A stretch of 64,000 nucleotides of DNA from Citrobacter freundii (GCA_003243445.1 QFQQ01000004.1:62001-126000), one strand, 5' to 3'. Positions 1 through 9,378 are shown, counted from the first letter of the stretch. Notes: a model not told the origin generated them from the sequence alone. Numbers and translations are program-made.

Positions 1-2
1 AC

Positions 3-887
3 AATCAGCTCTCCCCGGATAAATCTCACCAGGTAATTCCCGCTCCTCCCAAAGTGGCATTGCAGCCGCTGACCATCATTTTTGGAATGCTTGCCTTTGC
101 CGCGCTCATGATCGGTGCAATGTATCTTGATACACGGGTCAATTATTTATTTTATCTGCTTGGCGGTAGTTTTCTTTTTATCATTATCTATATCCTTTCA
201 GATAAAAATCTGACCCATGAAGAAAAGCAGCGGATCTGGGTAATGATCATCATCGCATTCTTTGTTGTGTTCTTTTGGGGAGCGTATGAGCAAACAGGAG
301 CTTCACTTACCCTTTTTGCCGAGAAACAGACCAACAGAAACCTGTGGGGTGATTATGTAATGCCAACCTCTTATTTTCAATCATTCAATTCTGCATTTAT
401 CATATTGCTTGCGCCGATCTTCGCCTGGATCTGGACCAGGATGGGCAGCCGGCAACCAGCTACCCCAACAAAGATGGGTATTGGCCTGATCTTTCTGGGC
501 CTCGGATATCTGTGGATTGCCTGGGGCATCAACAACGTGACCACAACTGTAAGCATTATCTGGCTGACGGGTTTGTATTTCCTGCATACCTGTGGTGAAT
601 TATGTCTTTCGCCAATAGGTCTTTCTTTGTTCAATAAACTCGCCCCGTTGAAATTTGCTTCATTATTAATGGCTGTTTGGTTTTTGGGAAATGCCGGTGG
701 CAACAAACTTGCGGGTGTATTAAGCGCCTTGTATCCGGAAAACGGACAAACTACTTCTTTCCTGGGGTATGAGATGGGCAATACTTATCAGTTCTTCATG
801 CTGTTTGTGATAATGTCCTTTACAGCGGGTTTTGTATTGATATTATTGTCGAAGAAATTACAGAAGATGATGCATGGGATAAAATAG
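3..887 (+). CDS. POT-family proton-coupled peptide transporter, C-terminal half (5' truncated by window)
   Basis: The reading frame is open from base 3 with no stop, so the gene begins before the window; the GTG at 54 is not a convincing start. About 294 codons are visible. They hold the second half of a major-facilitator protein: several long hydrophobic helices, the loop WGAYEQTGASLTLFAEK that resembles the POT helix-7 region, and the CGELCLSPIGLSLFNKLAP segment that has a clear counterpart (GELLLSPMGLSIVSKLSP) in the next gene. Family knowledge: POT/PTR2 carriers import di- and tripeptides across the inner membrane with protons. The adjacent paralogue and the OPT carrier downstream suggest a peptide-uptake locus. 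A substrate cannot be read from this half. Confidence 0.9.
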   Translation, partial: NQLSPDKSHQVIPAPPKVALQPLTIIFGMLAFAALMIGAMYLDTRVNYLFYLLGGSFLFIIIYILSDKNLTHEEKQRIWVMIIIAFFVVFFWGAYEQTGASLTLFAEKQTNRNLWGDYVMPTSYFQSFNSAFIILLAPIFAWIWTRMGSRQPATPTKMGIGLIFLGLGYLWIAWGINNVTTTVSIIWLTGLYFLHTCGELCLSPIGLSLFNKLAPLKFASLLMAVWFLGNAGGNKLAGVLSALYPENGQTTSFLGYEMGNTYQFFMLFVIMSFTAGFVLILLSKKLQKMMHGIK

Positions 888-924
888 AAGCTCTTTGATT
901 GAGTTTCGATCGTTTCAATGTTTA

Positions 925-1011
925 CGAGTTTAAAGGTTTAAAAGTTAAGCGGCACAGACCTCCAGGTGATGCTAACTCTTAAACCTTTAAACTTTTAAAC
1001 CTTTTAAACGC
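925..1011. repeat. Degenerate inverted repeat, word GTTTAAAGG/CCTTTAAAC
   Basis: Between the two POT genes the left arm (925-950) carries GTTTAAAGGTTTAAAAGTTA and the right arm (971-1011) carries TAAACC and TTTAAAC words in inverted order. Together they could fold into an imperfect AT-rich hairpin. The same design, with other words, recurs in many intergenic spaces of this window. Function unknown; a transcription terminator or spacer hairpin is possible. Confidence 0.6.
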
Positions 1012-1083
1012 ATCTGTTCCTTCAAACCTTAACACCCCCATCCCTGCAACTTTCCCTATCTTTCCACCAAACACACACCCTGC

Positions 1084-2715
1084 ATGTGGAAGAAACATCC
1101 CCGCGCGCTGACCTATCTGTTTTTTTCCGAAATGTGGGAACGCTTCGGTTATTACCTGATGATCGGGATTTTCACCCTTTATCTTAAAGACGTGAAAGCC
1201 GGCTATGCGATGACAGAAAGGGAGGCTTCTGATCTGTATGGCACTTATATCGCGCTGGTTTTTCTTACACCGTTCCTGGGAGGACTTCTGGGAGATCGCT
1301 ATCTTGGTTACAGTAAATCGATCATTTTCGGTGGCCTTATGATGAGCATCGGCTACTGCCTGATGTCCATTCATGATATCAACGTGCTTTATATCTCGAT
1401 GACACTGGTGATCACGGGAAATGGTTTTTTCAAACCGAATATGGCTACCCTGCTGGGCAATGTTTATTCCGTTCCGGAACATCAGCATCAGAAAGATGAA
1501 GGGTATAATATCTTTTACATGGGTATCAATACCGGTGGTTTTATCTGCAATTTCATCAGCGCTGTATTATATATCACCTATGGATGGGGAGCCGCATTCC
1601 TTGCTGCAGGCGTTGGAATGCTTATCGGTGTGATCATTTACCTGATCGGGTTGAAGCATTACAGGATGTTTGATGTGAAGAAAGGGATTACAAAAAATGA
1701 TATGCCATTCAGCAGGATCGTATTACTGATCCTTGTCCCCTCCGTTATAGCAGGGGTACTGGGATGGATGATCCCCGGTGATTGGTTTGGTTCTGACTCT
1801 ACCGATGCTTTCATTTTCGCCTGTATCCCTCTTGTTTTTTTCTATTCATCTGTTTATGCAAAAGCAGAAAAAGATGAGAAGCAACCGATCGCTGCACTGC
1901 TCTCCATCTTTACGGTGGTGATCCTGTTCTGGGCTGTATTCAAACAGAATGGTTCCGCACTCAATACCTGGGCTGACCGCTATACCAACCGTGAAGCGAC
2001 CGGCACTACGCAAAAGGTTTTTGACAAACTTGTGCTTGCAAAAAAGGTGACTTATAAGAAAGACTCAATTGCTTTATATGATGATCAGTTCCGTTTGCAA
2101 AAACAGGACGGCAAGGTGTTAACGGAAGTGAATTATCCCGTTTACTTTAAAAACGTGGCGCCTGAAAAACTTCCTGCCGAAGGCGAACAGGTAAGTCTCT
2201 GGGCAACCAATCTCAGCCAGTCGATCAATCCCGGCTGGGTGATCGTATTAACGCCAGTAGTCATTGCATTCTTTGCCTGGCGCCGCCGCAAAGGCAAAGA
2301 ACCGAGTACCGCTACAAAGATCTCTTTTGGCCTGCTGATCTCTGCTTTTTCTGCGCTCATTATGATCATGGCCGTTTATGCAGGGCACAATGGAAGCGAA
2401 AAAGTCAGTGTGCTCTGGCTGATCGCAAGCTACGGTGTGATCACTCTCGGTGAGTTATTACTAAGCCCGATGGGTTTGTCTATTGTTTCCAAATTAAGTC
2501 CGACCCGTATTGCTTCACTGATGATGGGCGGCTGGTTTGTATCCACTGCCATCGGCAACAAACTATCCGGCGTACTGGCGACAATGTGGGATGAATATGA
2601 TCAGAAGGCAAATTACTTCTGGTTGAATTTCGTGTTATTGCTGATCGCCGCGGCGCTGGGATTTGTGTTGCTGAAATGGTGGAACAGGGTGATGAGGGAG
2701 AAAGGGATTAAATAA
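1084..2715 (+). CDS. POT-family proton-coupled oligopeptide transporter
   Basis: 543 aa inner-membrane carrier. The first helix holds the POT signature ExxERFxYY (E16, E19, R20, Y23, Y24), whose acidic and arginine residues couple proton and peptide in the family. FYMGINTGGFI around residue 140 matches the second PTR2 signature. About 12 membrane helices are visible. A hydrophilic insert of roughly 80 residues (about 300-385) follows the TWADRYTNREATG segment and would lie in the periplasm, which is common in Bacteroidota members of the family. The ATG at 1084 fits the usual start just before the signature; no Shine-Dalgarno is seen. Paralogue of the truncated gene upstream. Confidence 0.95.
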   Translation: MWKKHPRALTYLFFSEMWERFGYYLMIGIFTLYLKDVKAGYAMTEREASDLYGTYIALVFLTPFLGGLLGDRYLGYSKSIIFGGLMMSIGYCLMSIHDINVLYISMTLVITGNGFFKPNMATLLGNVYSVPEHQHQKDEGYNIFYMGINTGGFICNFISAVLYITYGWGAAFLAAGVGMLIGVIIYLIGLKHYRMFDVKKGITKNDMPFSRIVLLILVPSVIAGVLGWMIPGDWFGSDSTDAFIFACIPLVFFYSSVYAKAEKDEKQPIAALLSIFTVVILFWAVFKQNGSALNTWADRYTNREATGTTQKVFDKLVLAKKVTYKKDSIALYDDQFRLQKQDGKVLTEVNYPVYFKNVAPEKLPAEGEQVSLWATNLSQSINPGWVIVLTPVVIAFFAWRRRKGKEPSTATKISFGLLISAFSALIMIMAVYAGHNGSEKVSVLWLIASYGVITLGELLLSPMGLSIVSKLSPTRIASLMMGGWFVSTAIGNKLSGVLATMWDEYDQKANYFWLNFVLLLIAAALGFVLLKWWNRVMREKGIK

Positions 2716-2799
2716 GTAAAAAGTAAAAATTCAAAAGTAAAAAATACGCTCTGGGTGATGGTGACGGCAAATAGAAGGGAGCGTTTTTACTTTTTCCCT
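2716..2799. repeat. AAAGTAAAAA-word inverted repeat
   Basis: Directly after the POT stop codon the left arm contains GTAAAAAGTAAAAATTCAAA and then AAAAAATACGCT; the right arm (2781-2799) contains GCGTTTTTACTTTTTCCC. The inner parts pair (AAAATACGC with GCGTTTTTACTTTT). The same word appears near 4990, 46650, 47165, 47886-47979 and 60435. It lies between two co-directional transporter genes, so it may end the POT transcript. Confidence 0.6.
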
Positions 2800-2823
2800 A
2801 TCTTCCACGCATAAATTAACTGT

Positions 2824-4893
2824 ATGGCAGAAAAAACATCCAATTTCAAACCATTCGTTGCGCCGGAGACGAATATGCCGGAATTTACCGTAAAGTCCAT
2901 TCTGACGGGTGCTGCGTTCGGGATCATATTTGGTGCAGCTACCGTTTATCTTGCTCTTAAGGCAGGTCTTACCGTTTCTGCTTCTATTCCTATCGCCGTT
3001 ATTGCCATTACACTTGGGCGAAAGTTTTTGAAAACAACCATTCTTGAAAACAATATTATACAAACAACCGGTTCTGCGGGCGAAAGTATTGCCGCTGGTG
3101 TGGTATTTACCCTTCCGGGGTTTTTATTTTTAAGTGAGGCTGGGAGTGCCAACTTCTTTAATTACTTCACCATTCTTATACTCGCGATATTCGGCGGTAT
3201 TCTTGGAACGCTGATGATGATCCCGCTCAGGCGATCACTGATCGTTAAAGAACATGCGACCTTGCCTTATCCGGAAGGCACTGCATGTGCATCGGTATTA
3301 AAGGCTGGAGAAAGGGGAGGCGACTTTGCAAAGACTGCTTTTATGGGACTTGGTTTTGCGTTTGCATATGCCATCCTTCAAAAGATATTTCACGTTATCG
3401 CAGAAGTGCCTTCTTTTGCTACGAAGCAGGCTAACCGATTTTTTCCTTCGGCAAGGGTCAGCGGTGAGATCACTCCGGAGTATATGGGTGTAGGTTATAT
3501 TATCGGCCCAAAGATCTCTGGTGTACTGGTGGCGGGTGGCGTATTAAGCTGGATGGTGTTGATCCCTCTTTTATCTACACTCGTAAGTGCAGATGTAATA
3601 GCGGGGCAATTGGTTAAACTTGGCTATCTCACCGATATCGCCAAACCAGGAGGTTCAAGCGGATGGGATCCGGTGGCGCATACTTTTGCAAACTGGTCTG
3701 ATGCAGTATATAAAGCATACATCAGGCAGATCGGCGCGGGAGCAGTTGCGGCCGGAGGTTTTATTACCCTTATAAAAACCATTCCAACGATCATCTCTTC
3801 TTTTAAAGGTAGCATTGGTTCATTAAAAAAAGATGGGACTGGTGTAACTAATGAGAGCATTCCAAGAACAGAAAGAGATCTCTCTATAAAGGTAGTGGGC
3901 ATAGGAAGCTTGCTATTGATCCTGCTGATCGCACTACTGCCAAGTTCGTTGATCCCGGGCACCTCAATTGGAAGTAAATTATTACTGGGTCTCCTGGTGA
4001 TCATTTTTGGCGCTTTCTTCGTAACGGTTGCATCGCGCATCGTTGGATTGATCGGTTCGTCCAACAGTCCTATCAGCGGTATGACGATCGCTACACTGAT
4101 GGGCACCTGTTTGATCTTTATCGCTGTTAAATGGACAGGTCATGTGTATGAGCCAATGGCACTCGTAGTCGGAAGTATGATCTGTATCGCCGCGGCAAAT
4201 GCCGGCGCGACTTCACAGGATCTGAAAACCGGATATCTTGTTGGCGCAACACCCAGACATCAGCAGATCGCCCTCTTTGTCGGCGCGATCGTTTCTTCAC
4301 TGGCAATCGGCGCTACCATAAAAATTCTTGATCAACCTACCGCGGAAATGGCGGCCCAGGGGATCACACACGCTATTGGCTCAGATAAATATCCCGCTCC
4401 ACAGGGTACGCTGATGGCTACGCTGATTAAAGGAATTCTTTCCTTTAATCTTGACTGGCAATTTGTACTTGTGGGTGTGTTTATTGCGATCGTGATGGAG
4501 CTCTGCGGAATTAAAGCACTCAGTTTTGCGATCGGTATTTATCTTCCGCTTTCGACTACGCTCCCGATCTTTATTGGTGGTGCCATCCGTGGCATCGTGG
4601 AAGCAAAGAATAAAAAGAAGAATATTCATGTTTCTCCTGAAGAAGAAGATCTTGGAAAAGGAAATCTTTTTGCAACGGGGCTTGTCGCGGGTGGAGCATT
4701 AGCCGGTGTGCTTGTCGCATTTCTTTCAGCAAGTGACGGAATAAGCAAAGGACTGGCAAAAGTAAATGCCGAACATGGCTTATCCGAAAGCCTCGGCGGT
4801 GAAGGATACAAATGGCTTGGTGTTGCATTCTTCGCATTGATGGGGATTACACTCTATCGCATCGCAATGAAGAATGATAAAAAGACCATCTGA
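2824..4893 (+). CDS. OPT-family oligopeptide transporter
   Basis: 689 aa, at least 14 hydrophobic segments. The stretch at residues 80-99 (QTTGSAGESIAAGVVFTLPG) is the characteristic N-terminal OPT/YSL motif. Family knowledge: OPT carriers move oligopeptides, glutathione conjugates or metal chelates across the inner membrane; bacterial members of this type are annotated as putative oligopeptide transporters. It follows two POT genes on the same strand, so a role in peptide uptake is the simplest inference, but the substrate is not proven by sequence. The ATG at 2824 precedes a short soluble N-terminus before the first helix. A strong terminator follows at 4911-4946. Confidence 0.93.
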   Translation: MAEKTSNFKPFVAPETNMPEFTVKSILTGAAFGIIFGAATVYLALKAGLTVSASIPIAVIAITLGRKFLKTTILENNIIQTTGSAGESIAAGVVFTLPGFLFLSEAGSANFFNYFTILILAIFGGILGTLMMIPLRRSLIVKEHATLPYPEGTACASVLKAGERGGDFAKTAFMGLGFAFAYAILQKIFHVIAEVPSFATKQANRFFPSARVSGEITPEYMGVGYIIGPKISGVLVAGGVLSWMVLIPLLSTLVSADVIAGQLVKLGYLTDIAKPGGSSGWDPVAHTFANWSDAVYKAYIRQIGAGAVAAGGFITLIKTIPTIISSFKGSIGSLKKDGTGVTNESIPRTERDLSIKVVGIGSLLLILLIALLPSSLIPGTSIGSKLLLGLLVIIFGAFFVTVASRIVGLIGSSNSPISGMTIATLMGTCLIFIAVKWTGHVYEPMALVVGSMICIAAANAGATSQDLKTGYLVGATPRHQQIALFVGAIVSSLAIGATIKILDQPTAEMAAQGITHAIGSDKYPAPQGTLMATLIKGILSFNLDWQFVLVGVFIAIVMELCGIKALSFAIGIYLPLSTTLPIFIGGAIRGIVEAKNKKKNIHVSPEEEDLGKGNLFATGLVAGGALAGVLVAFLSASDGISKGLAKVNAEHGLSESLGGEGYKWLGVAFFALMGITLYRIAMKNDKKTI

Positions 4894-4910
4894 GAATTTC
4901 AGATCACACA

Positions 4911-4946
4911 ATAAAAGAGCCGGTTCTGAAGAGCCGGCTCTTTTAT
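4911..4946 (+). terminator. Rho-independent terminator after the OPT gene
   Basis: Perfect 11-bp stem AAAAGAGCCGG (4913-4923) with CCGGCTCTTTT (4934-4944), 10-nt loop, flanked by A-rich 5' and T-rich 3' sides. It can work in both directions; the minus-strand DUF1501 gene ends shortly beyond it. Confidence 0.85.
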
Positions 4947-4988
4947 TATGCTTGAGTTTTTATATTAATCTCTTATTCTCCGGGTTGT

Positions 4989-5020
4989 ATTTTTTACTTT
5001 TGACTTTTTACTTTTGACTT
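4989..5020. repeat. TTTACTTTTGACT direct repeats
   Basis: TTTTTACTTTTGACTTTTTA followed by CTTTTGACTT just downstream of the minus-strand DUF1501 stop codon. It is the reverse complement of the AAAGTAAAAAGT word seen at 2716 and 47886. No partner arm is visible here. Confidence 0.5.
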
Positions 5021-6218
5021 AAATAAAATCCATCAACGCATACCCCCTCCCCAAAATACTCTTCCCATCCGCACCCAACCAATTATTCAGCACCGTCGCA
5101 TATACATTCTTAAAATCCACCTTATGCTTCAGATCACCTTCATTCAGATCTGAGAGATCAGGCATCGCATTGATCAACCCCTTCTTCTTTAATCCACCAC
5201 TGATCATGAACATATTGTTCGCTGTTCCGTGATCCGTACCGCCGCTTGCGTTTTGAGATACACGCCTGCCGAATTCTGAGAATGAAAATAATAATACATC
5301 TTCAAATCTTCCGTTTGCTTTCAGGTCTTTGGTGAATGCACGGATGGCATCATTCATTTCTGTGAATAAGCGTTGCTGCTGGAATTCCTGGTTGATATGC
5401 GTGTCAAAACTTCCCAGGGAGACATAATACACTTTTGTGTTGATATCGGAAAAGATCAGTGAAGCGATCGTTTTCATGCTGTTGCCAAGATCTGTGGAAG
5501 GATATTGTGCTGAGCTTGGATGCAGGCGGCTTTGCTTGAAAATATAATCTGCAGAAGACAATGTTTCTGCCATCGTTTTATATAAGTAATCAACCGGCTT
5601 TTCACCATCAACACTGCCATGGTTCTTCATTACGTCACGGAAGAATTTTTCATTTGCCGTTCCGTACAGACGGCGGGGATCTTTCACAGCGATACCTTTA
5701 TTGTGCTCCCCTTTCATGGATAAGCTCAGCACGTCGTCGATCTCGATGGCCTGTGTGGGTTTATCACAACCGTGACATTGTGCATCCAGGTAACGGCCGA
5801 TCCATCCTGCATTCCAGTATTCGCTGCTTTCGCTTGCTGTATGCCAGATATCCATGCTGCGGAAATGCGAACGGTCAGGGTTGGGATAGCCGACGCTGTT
5901 GATAATGCCAAGACTGCCATCATCATACAACTCACGTAAACTGGTTAATGCAGGATGCAGGCCCGCCTCATCAGTCAGCCGCAATGCTTTTGACTGACTG
6001 ATACCAAGCCTGGGTCTGGCTTTATAATAAAGATCATTGCCGATAGGCACAACGGTATTCAACCCATCATTACCGCCGCTCAATTGCAATACGACGACCA
6101 CTTTGTTTCCGGGCGGTACCATAGCAGGGCTTTCAAAAGCCTTCAAGAACTTCGGCAGCATAAGTGATGCGGTTGCAAGTGAACCGACCTGGATGAATTC
6201 TTTGCGTTTGAAAAGCAT
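5019..6218 (-). CDS. DUF1501 family exported protein
   Basis: 399 aa. The N-terminus (RKEFIQVGSLATASLMLPKF) looks like a Tat-type signal without a strict twin arginine. Residues about 38-70 hold VVVLQLSGGNDGLNTVVP, and about 312-331 hold FSEFGRR and GTDHG, both hallmark DUF1501 motifs related to the alkaline-phosphatase/sulfatase fold. Family knowledge: members are exported, predicted metal-dependent hydrolases of unknown substrate. The gene lies just downstream of a DUF1800 gene on the same strand, the usual pairing, so the two proteins probably work together. The ATG at 6218 begins the signal sequence. Confidence 0.9.
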   Translation of the reverse strand: MLFKRKEFIQVGSLATASLMLPKFLKAFESPAMVPPGNKVVVVLQLSGGNDGLNTVVPIGNDLYYKARPRLGISQSKALRLTDEAGLHPALTSLRELYDDGSLGIINSVGYPNPDRSHFRSMDIWHTASESSEYWNAGWIGRYLDAQCHGCDKPTQAIEIDDVLSLSMKGEHNKGIAVKDPRRLYGTANEKFFRDVMKNHGSVDGEKPVDYLYKTMAETLSSADYIFKQSRLHPSSAQYPSTDLGNSMKTIASLIFSDINTKVYYVSLGSFDTHINQEFQQQRLFTEMNDAIRAFTKDLKANGRFEDVLLFSFSEFGRRVSQNASGGTDHGTANNMFMISGGLKKKGLINAMPDLSDLNEGDLKHKVDFKNVYATVLNNWLGADGKSILGRGYALMDFI

Positions 6219-6250
6219 GGGTCCGTTTATTTAAGAGTTTGTAATAGCAT

Positions 6251-6378
6251 AAAGTTCCAGAGGTTCCAGAAGCTTCATAGGTTCTTCAAATTGAAAATAT
6301 TTCCATTTATCGAAAGATTCCTCAACCGGCGGCAGCAACCTATGAAACCTCTGAAACCTATTAAACCTCTGGAACATT
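6251..6378. repeat. GGTTCC-word intergenic inverted repeat, core in minus orientation (copy A)
   Basis: Left arm has GTTCCAGAGGTTCCAG units; right arm has CCTATGAAACCTCTGAAACC and CCTCTGGAAC units, so the whole spacer between the DUF1800 and DUF1501 genes can fold into a long imperfect hairpin. The centre contains the core CTCAACCGGCGGCAGCAACC, reverse complement of the core at 11405 and 11963. Confidence 0.75.
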
Positions 6379-6381
6379 TCG

Positions 6382-7860
6382 TTAGCACAACTGATACTCC
6401 GGCGTACTCATGATCTGTATCGTCGCAGACCGGATAAATCCTTCCCGGCTGCTGTCATCAGCATATTGGCGGATCACGTCGGCTCCGACGGCTGTGTTTG
6501 TTTGTAATAATATTCCTGCCATGGCATTGATCAGCGCTTCGCGCTGGGTCTTGCTGAAGTGCCCGATGTAGGCAGTCCAATCGATATTGGCATTGATCGG
6601 CCGCGTGCCTCTTCCGCCGGCAACGCGCTGCGCTTTGGGTTTAGGCACAGCTGGCGCTCCGTCATCCTGCCGGCCCATCATTTGATCATCATCATCTTTT
6701 GGCTTGATGTTGATCTCATCTTCATCATTGAATAATTGCGGAACGCGCATGCGCATCATCAGTGTGCTGCTGTCTATCCAGCTTTTACCACCGGGCCAGC
6801 CGGCAACATTTGGCGGATAAAATAAGACCTGGCCAAGTATGCGCTGAATGATCATCATTGAAGCATCGTCCTGCAAAGTCATTGGCAGCATGCGCTGTAT
6901 GCCGACAAGTAATTCAACAGGAGATTTGATACGTGTGCCGATATTCTTTTCTTCATAAAACCAATCGCTGGTAAAAATATCTTCCATCAGTTTACTGATG
7001 TCATAATTGGATTGGTAGAACCGGTCTGCCAGCCATTGCACATGCTGCTGATCAGGTTGATCATTTACAAAAAACCGGTAAATTTTGGTACAGATAAAAC
7101 GGGCCGTTTGCTTTTCTTCGAGTAATATATTCAATACATCAGTGCCATCAAAGCGACCGGAGTGGCCGAGTACGGTTTTTGTTCCGTCATCATGTTGTCC
7201 TTTGCGGAAAACAAAATCACCCTGCACATTTGCGCCCCAACCGGTGAAAGCGCGGGCGGCTTCTTTGATATCGTTTTCAGAATAGTTACCACGTCCGAGG
7301 GTGAACAGCTCCATCACTTCACGTGCGAAGTTTTCATTCGGATGTCCTTTTCTATTCTGTTGATTATTCAGGAAGAAGAGCATTGCCGGGCTTTGGGAAA
7401 CTGCTTTCAGCAGATCGCCGAAATTGCCGAGGGCATTCTGCCGGATAACATTCAGCATTTGCTGCTGATAGAACACATTCAGGTTACGGCAGGCAAAATG
7501 TCCATGCCAGAAGAAAGCCATTTTCTCGAGCAGTTGTGAGCCGGTGTTGACCATTTCCCGCATCCAGGTAATATTCAGGTTCCGCACACCTTCGCGGTTC
7601 TTACGCTGAATGGTTCTTTTCTCTTCGGGTGTTAATTCCTTGCGCTGCATTTGCCCGGCTACACCGATGCCCTGCACAAGACCCTGCAGATAGTTATCTG
7701 CGACATCTATATGATTGGGCTTGCGGGACGATGCTTTTACAAGAGCTTGATAAAATTCTTTAGGGGTAAACTCCTGCAGATCACCCAACTGCTCAACAGC
7801 GGGGCCAAAGCCTGCCCGCCAGAGAAGGTGTTGGTTCTTTAACTGGTTAGACAACGGCAT
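6382..7860 (-). CDS. DUF1800 family protein
   Basis: 492 aa from the ATG at 7860; an upstream TTG at 7887 would add nine residues with no support. Motifs typical of DUF1800 are visible: HLLWRAGFGP near the N-terminus (residues 11-20), HGHFACR, MELFTLGRGNYSENDIKEAA in the middle, and NVAGWPGGKSWI towards the end. No clear signal peptide is seen at this start. Family knowledge: DUF1800 proteins sit beside DUF1501 genes in many bacteria and are thought to act as an exported pair; the activity is unknown. A basic, glycine/proline-containing linker lies around residues 385-420. The downstream partner is the DUF1501 gene across a hairpin-rich 163-bp spacer. Confidence 0.9.
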   Translation of the reverse strand: MPLSNQLKNQHLLWRAGFGPAVEQLGDLQEFTPKEFYQALVKASSRKPNHIDVADNYLQGLVQGIGVAGQMQRKELTPEEKRTIQRKNREGVRNLNITWMREMVNTGSQLLEKMAFFWHGHFACRNLNVFYQQQMLNVIRQNALGNFGDLLKAVSQSPAMLFFLNNQQNRKGHPNENFAREVMELFTLGRGNYSENDIKEAARAFTGWGANVQGDFVFRKGQHDDGTKTVLGHSGRFDGTDVLNILLEEKQTARFICTKIYRFFVNDQPDQQHVQWLADRFYQSNYDISKLMEDIFTSDWFYEEKNIGTRIKSPVELLVGIQRMLPMTLQDDASMMIIQRILGQVLFYPPNVAGWPGGKSWIDSSTLMMRMRVPQLFNDEDEINIKPKDDDDQMMGRQDDGAPAVPKPKAQRVAGGRGTRPINANIDWTAYIGHFSKTQREALINAMAGILLQTNTAVGADVIRQYADDSSREGFIRSATIQIMSTPEYQLC

Positions 7861-7907
7861 GAAAAGATTTTGGGATAAGACCTGCAAAGCATCCGGAAGT
7901 TTAAGGT

Positions 7908-7940
7908 TTCAAAAAATAAAAAAGGGCTCCGTGGAGCCCA
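7908..7940 (-). terminator. Terminator for the outer-membrane protein genes
   Basis: Stem GGGCTCC (7924-7930) with GGAGCCC (7933-7939), two-base loop. On the minus strand it is followed by a run reading CTTTTTTATTTTTTG, a good rho-independent signal about 60 nt beyond the stop at 8002. Confidence 0.8.
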
Positions 7941-8001
7941 TCGACAAGGTTAAGGTTTTTGGTTATATGGTTGGTCAATGATCAGTTCCCTCAGGAAATC
8001 A

Positions 8002-8652
8002 TCAGTTCAATAAAACGCGGAAGCCAAAGTAAAAATTTGATAAATTATCGATGCTGCTGTTGAAAACCAGGTCTGTTGTTTTTCTTTCTATCGAACCGGG
8101 TGCGGCAAGACGTTCCTTACTGACGGAATAGCCCAGGTACAAGAAGTCATTCATGCCCGCCTCCAGCTGGAATTTTTTGCTGACTGCATATGAAATGCCT
8201 GGATACGCCGATAATGATGCGGTCCATCCTTTGATCTTCCTCTCATCCGTAAGCTCTATATAGTTGGTACGGACAATGTCACCACTGAGAGCAGCATTGG
8301 CAAATAAAGAAAACGCGCTTGCGCCGAGTTGTTTGTATTTCCTGATGAATATACCTGCACCCCATCGGTTGTCCCGGAAACGGTAATCCCTGTTCTGGTA
8401 CTGCATCCTGTTCTTAGCCCAATAACCTGATACACCCAGAACCAGATTTTCCCTGATTGCTTTTCCGTAAAGAAGCGCGGCTGATATACCGTTCTGCTTA
8501 TTGACCGTAGTATCGGGTTTGGGGTCGGATTGTTTATCGCTGTATCCCCCGATATTGCCGCCGAGGAGTGTAGCACCCTTTCTTATTTGTGCGTTCGACG
8601 TTGCAGTGAAAGCAAATAATATAATGGAGATGATAAGTAGAATCTTATTCAT
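8002..8652 (-). CDS. Outer-membrane beta-barrel protein (paralogue 1)
   Basis: 216 aa with a signal peptide (MNKILLIISIILFAFTATSNA, cleavage before QIRKG). The mature part begins QIRKGATLLGGNIGG and is rich in alternating hydrophobic strands, with a C-terminal NFYFGFRVLLN strand, as expected for a small outer-membrane barrel. The next gene encodes a clear paralogue: QIKKGAVLLGGDLN at the mature N-terminus, GKAIREN, FLRKYQQLGSSGF versus FIRKYKQLGASAF, and NLYIGFRVLLN at the end. Function is unknown. Downstream gene of the pair, with its own terminator at 7908-7940. Confidence 0.8.
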   Translation of the reverse strand: MNKILLIISIILFAFTATSNAQIRKGATLLGGNIGGYSDKQSDPKPDTTVNKQNGISAALLYGKAIRENLVLGVSGYWAKNRMQYQNRDYRFRDNRWGAGIFIRKYKQLGASAFSLFANAALSGDIVRTNYIELTDERKIKGWTASLSAYPGISYAVSKKFQLEAGMNDFLYLGYSVSKERLAAPGSIERKTTDLVFNSSIDNLSNFYFGFRVLLN

Positions 8653-8730
8653 GATACTTTATTTGATTGGTAAGAAAAATTGAGAGAGTGGTTATGCCGG
8701 GTAATTCATTGAATGCATATTCTTCAATCA

Positions 8731-9378
8731 TCAGTTGAGTAACACGCGGAAGCCAATATATAAATTCGAAAAGTTTTCGATACTGCTTGAAAAGCTCAGG
8801 GAATTGCTGACCTGGTCAGCTACCATAGGATTCTCGTAATCAGTCCTGCCATGACCATAGCTGAGCCGCAAAAAATCACTGAGGCCGGTTTCTATCTGAA
8901 GCTTTTTAGTAAGCGAGAATGAGATGCCAGGATAAGCAATAAGCGCCGCAGACCAGCCGGTGCCTTTTGATTCATTAAGTGTGTTTGATCTTGATTTACC
9001 GTAAGAATAGTTACCACTGAGCGCACCCTGGGCAAAAACAAAGAATCCACTTGATCCCAACTGTTGATATTTCCGCAGAAAAGCACCAAGTCCCCATGTA
9101 TTGGACTTGTAATCAAAAACTGTGTTTTCATCATCTACCGAGCTGTTCAACCAGGAAACAGATCCCCCGAAGATCAGGTTCTCCCGGATTGCTTTGCCAT
9201 AAGAAGCATTCAGATTAACATTTGTTTCCTTTCTGATCACATCGTCAGGAACTGAAACTTTCGTGTGACGTACATTAAGATCACCACCCAGCAATACGGC
9301 CCCTTTTTTTATCTGGGCATGCGCAGTAAAGAGAATACATGAGGATGCAATAAAAAGTGAGAGTAAAAACTTCTTCAT
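8731..9378 (-). CDS. Outer-membrane beta-barrel protein (paralogue 2)
   Basis: 215 aa; signal peptide MKKFLLSLFIASSCILFTAHA then QIKKGAVLLGGDLNVRH. Same length, motif order and C-terminal aromatic strand as the neighbouring gene at 8002-8652, so the two arose by tandem duplication and then diverged. Spacing of 78 bp allows co-transcription. No catalytic motif is seen; a structural or sensory small barrel is the best description. Confidence 0.8.
   Translation of the reverse strand: MKKFLLSLFIASSCILFTAHAQIKKGAVLLGGDLNVRHTKVSVPDDVIRKETNVNLNASYGKAIRENLIFGGSVSWLNSSVDDENTVFDYKSNTWGLGAFLRKYQQLGSSGFFVFAQGALSGNYSYGKSRSNTLNESKGTGWSAALIAYPGISFSLTKKLQIETGLSDFLRLSYGHGRTDYENPMVADQVSNSLSFSSSIENFSNLYIGFRVLLN

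Noticed and set aside
54..56. GTG as start of the first POT gene
   Set aside because: The frame is open to base 3 and codes for plausible residues; the protein would lack its first half, so the start is outside the window.
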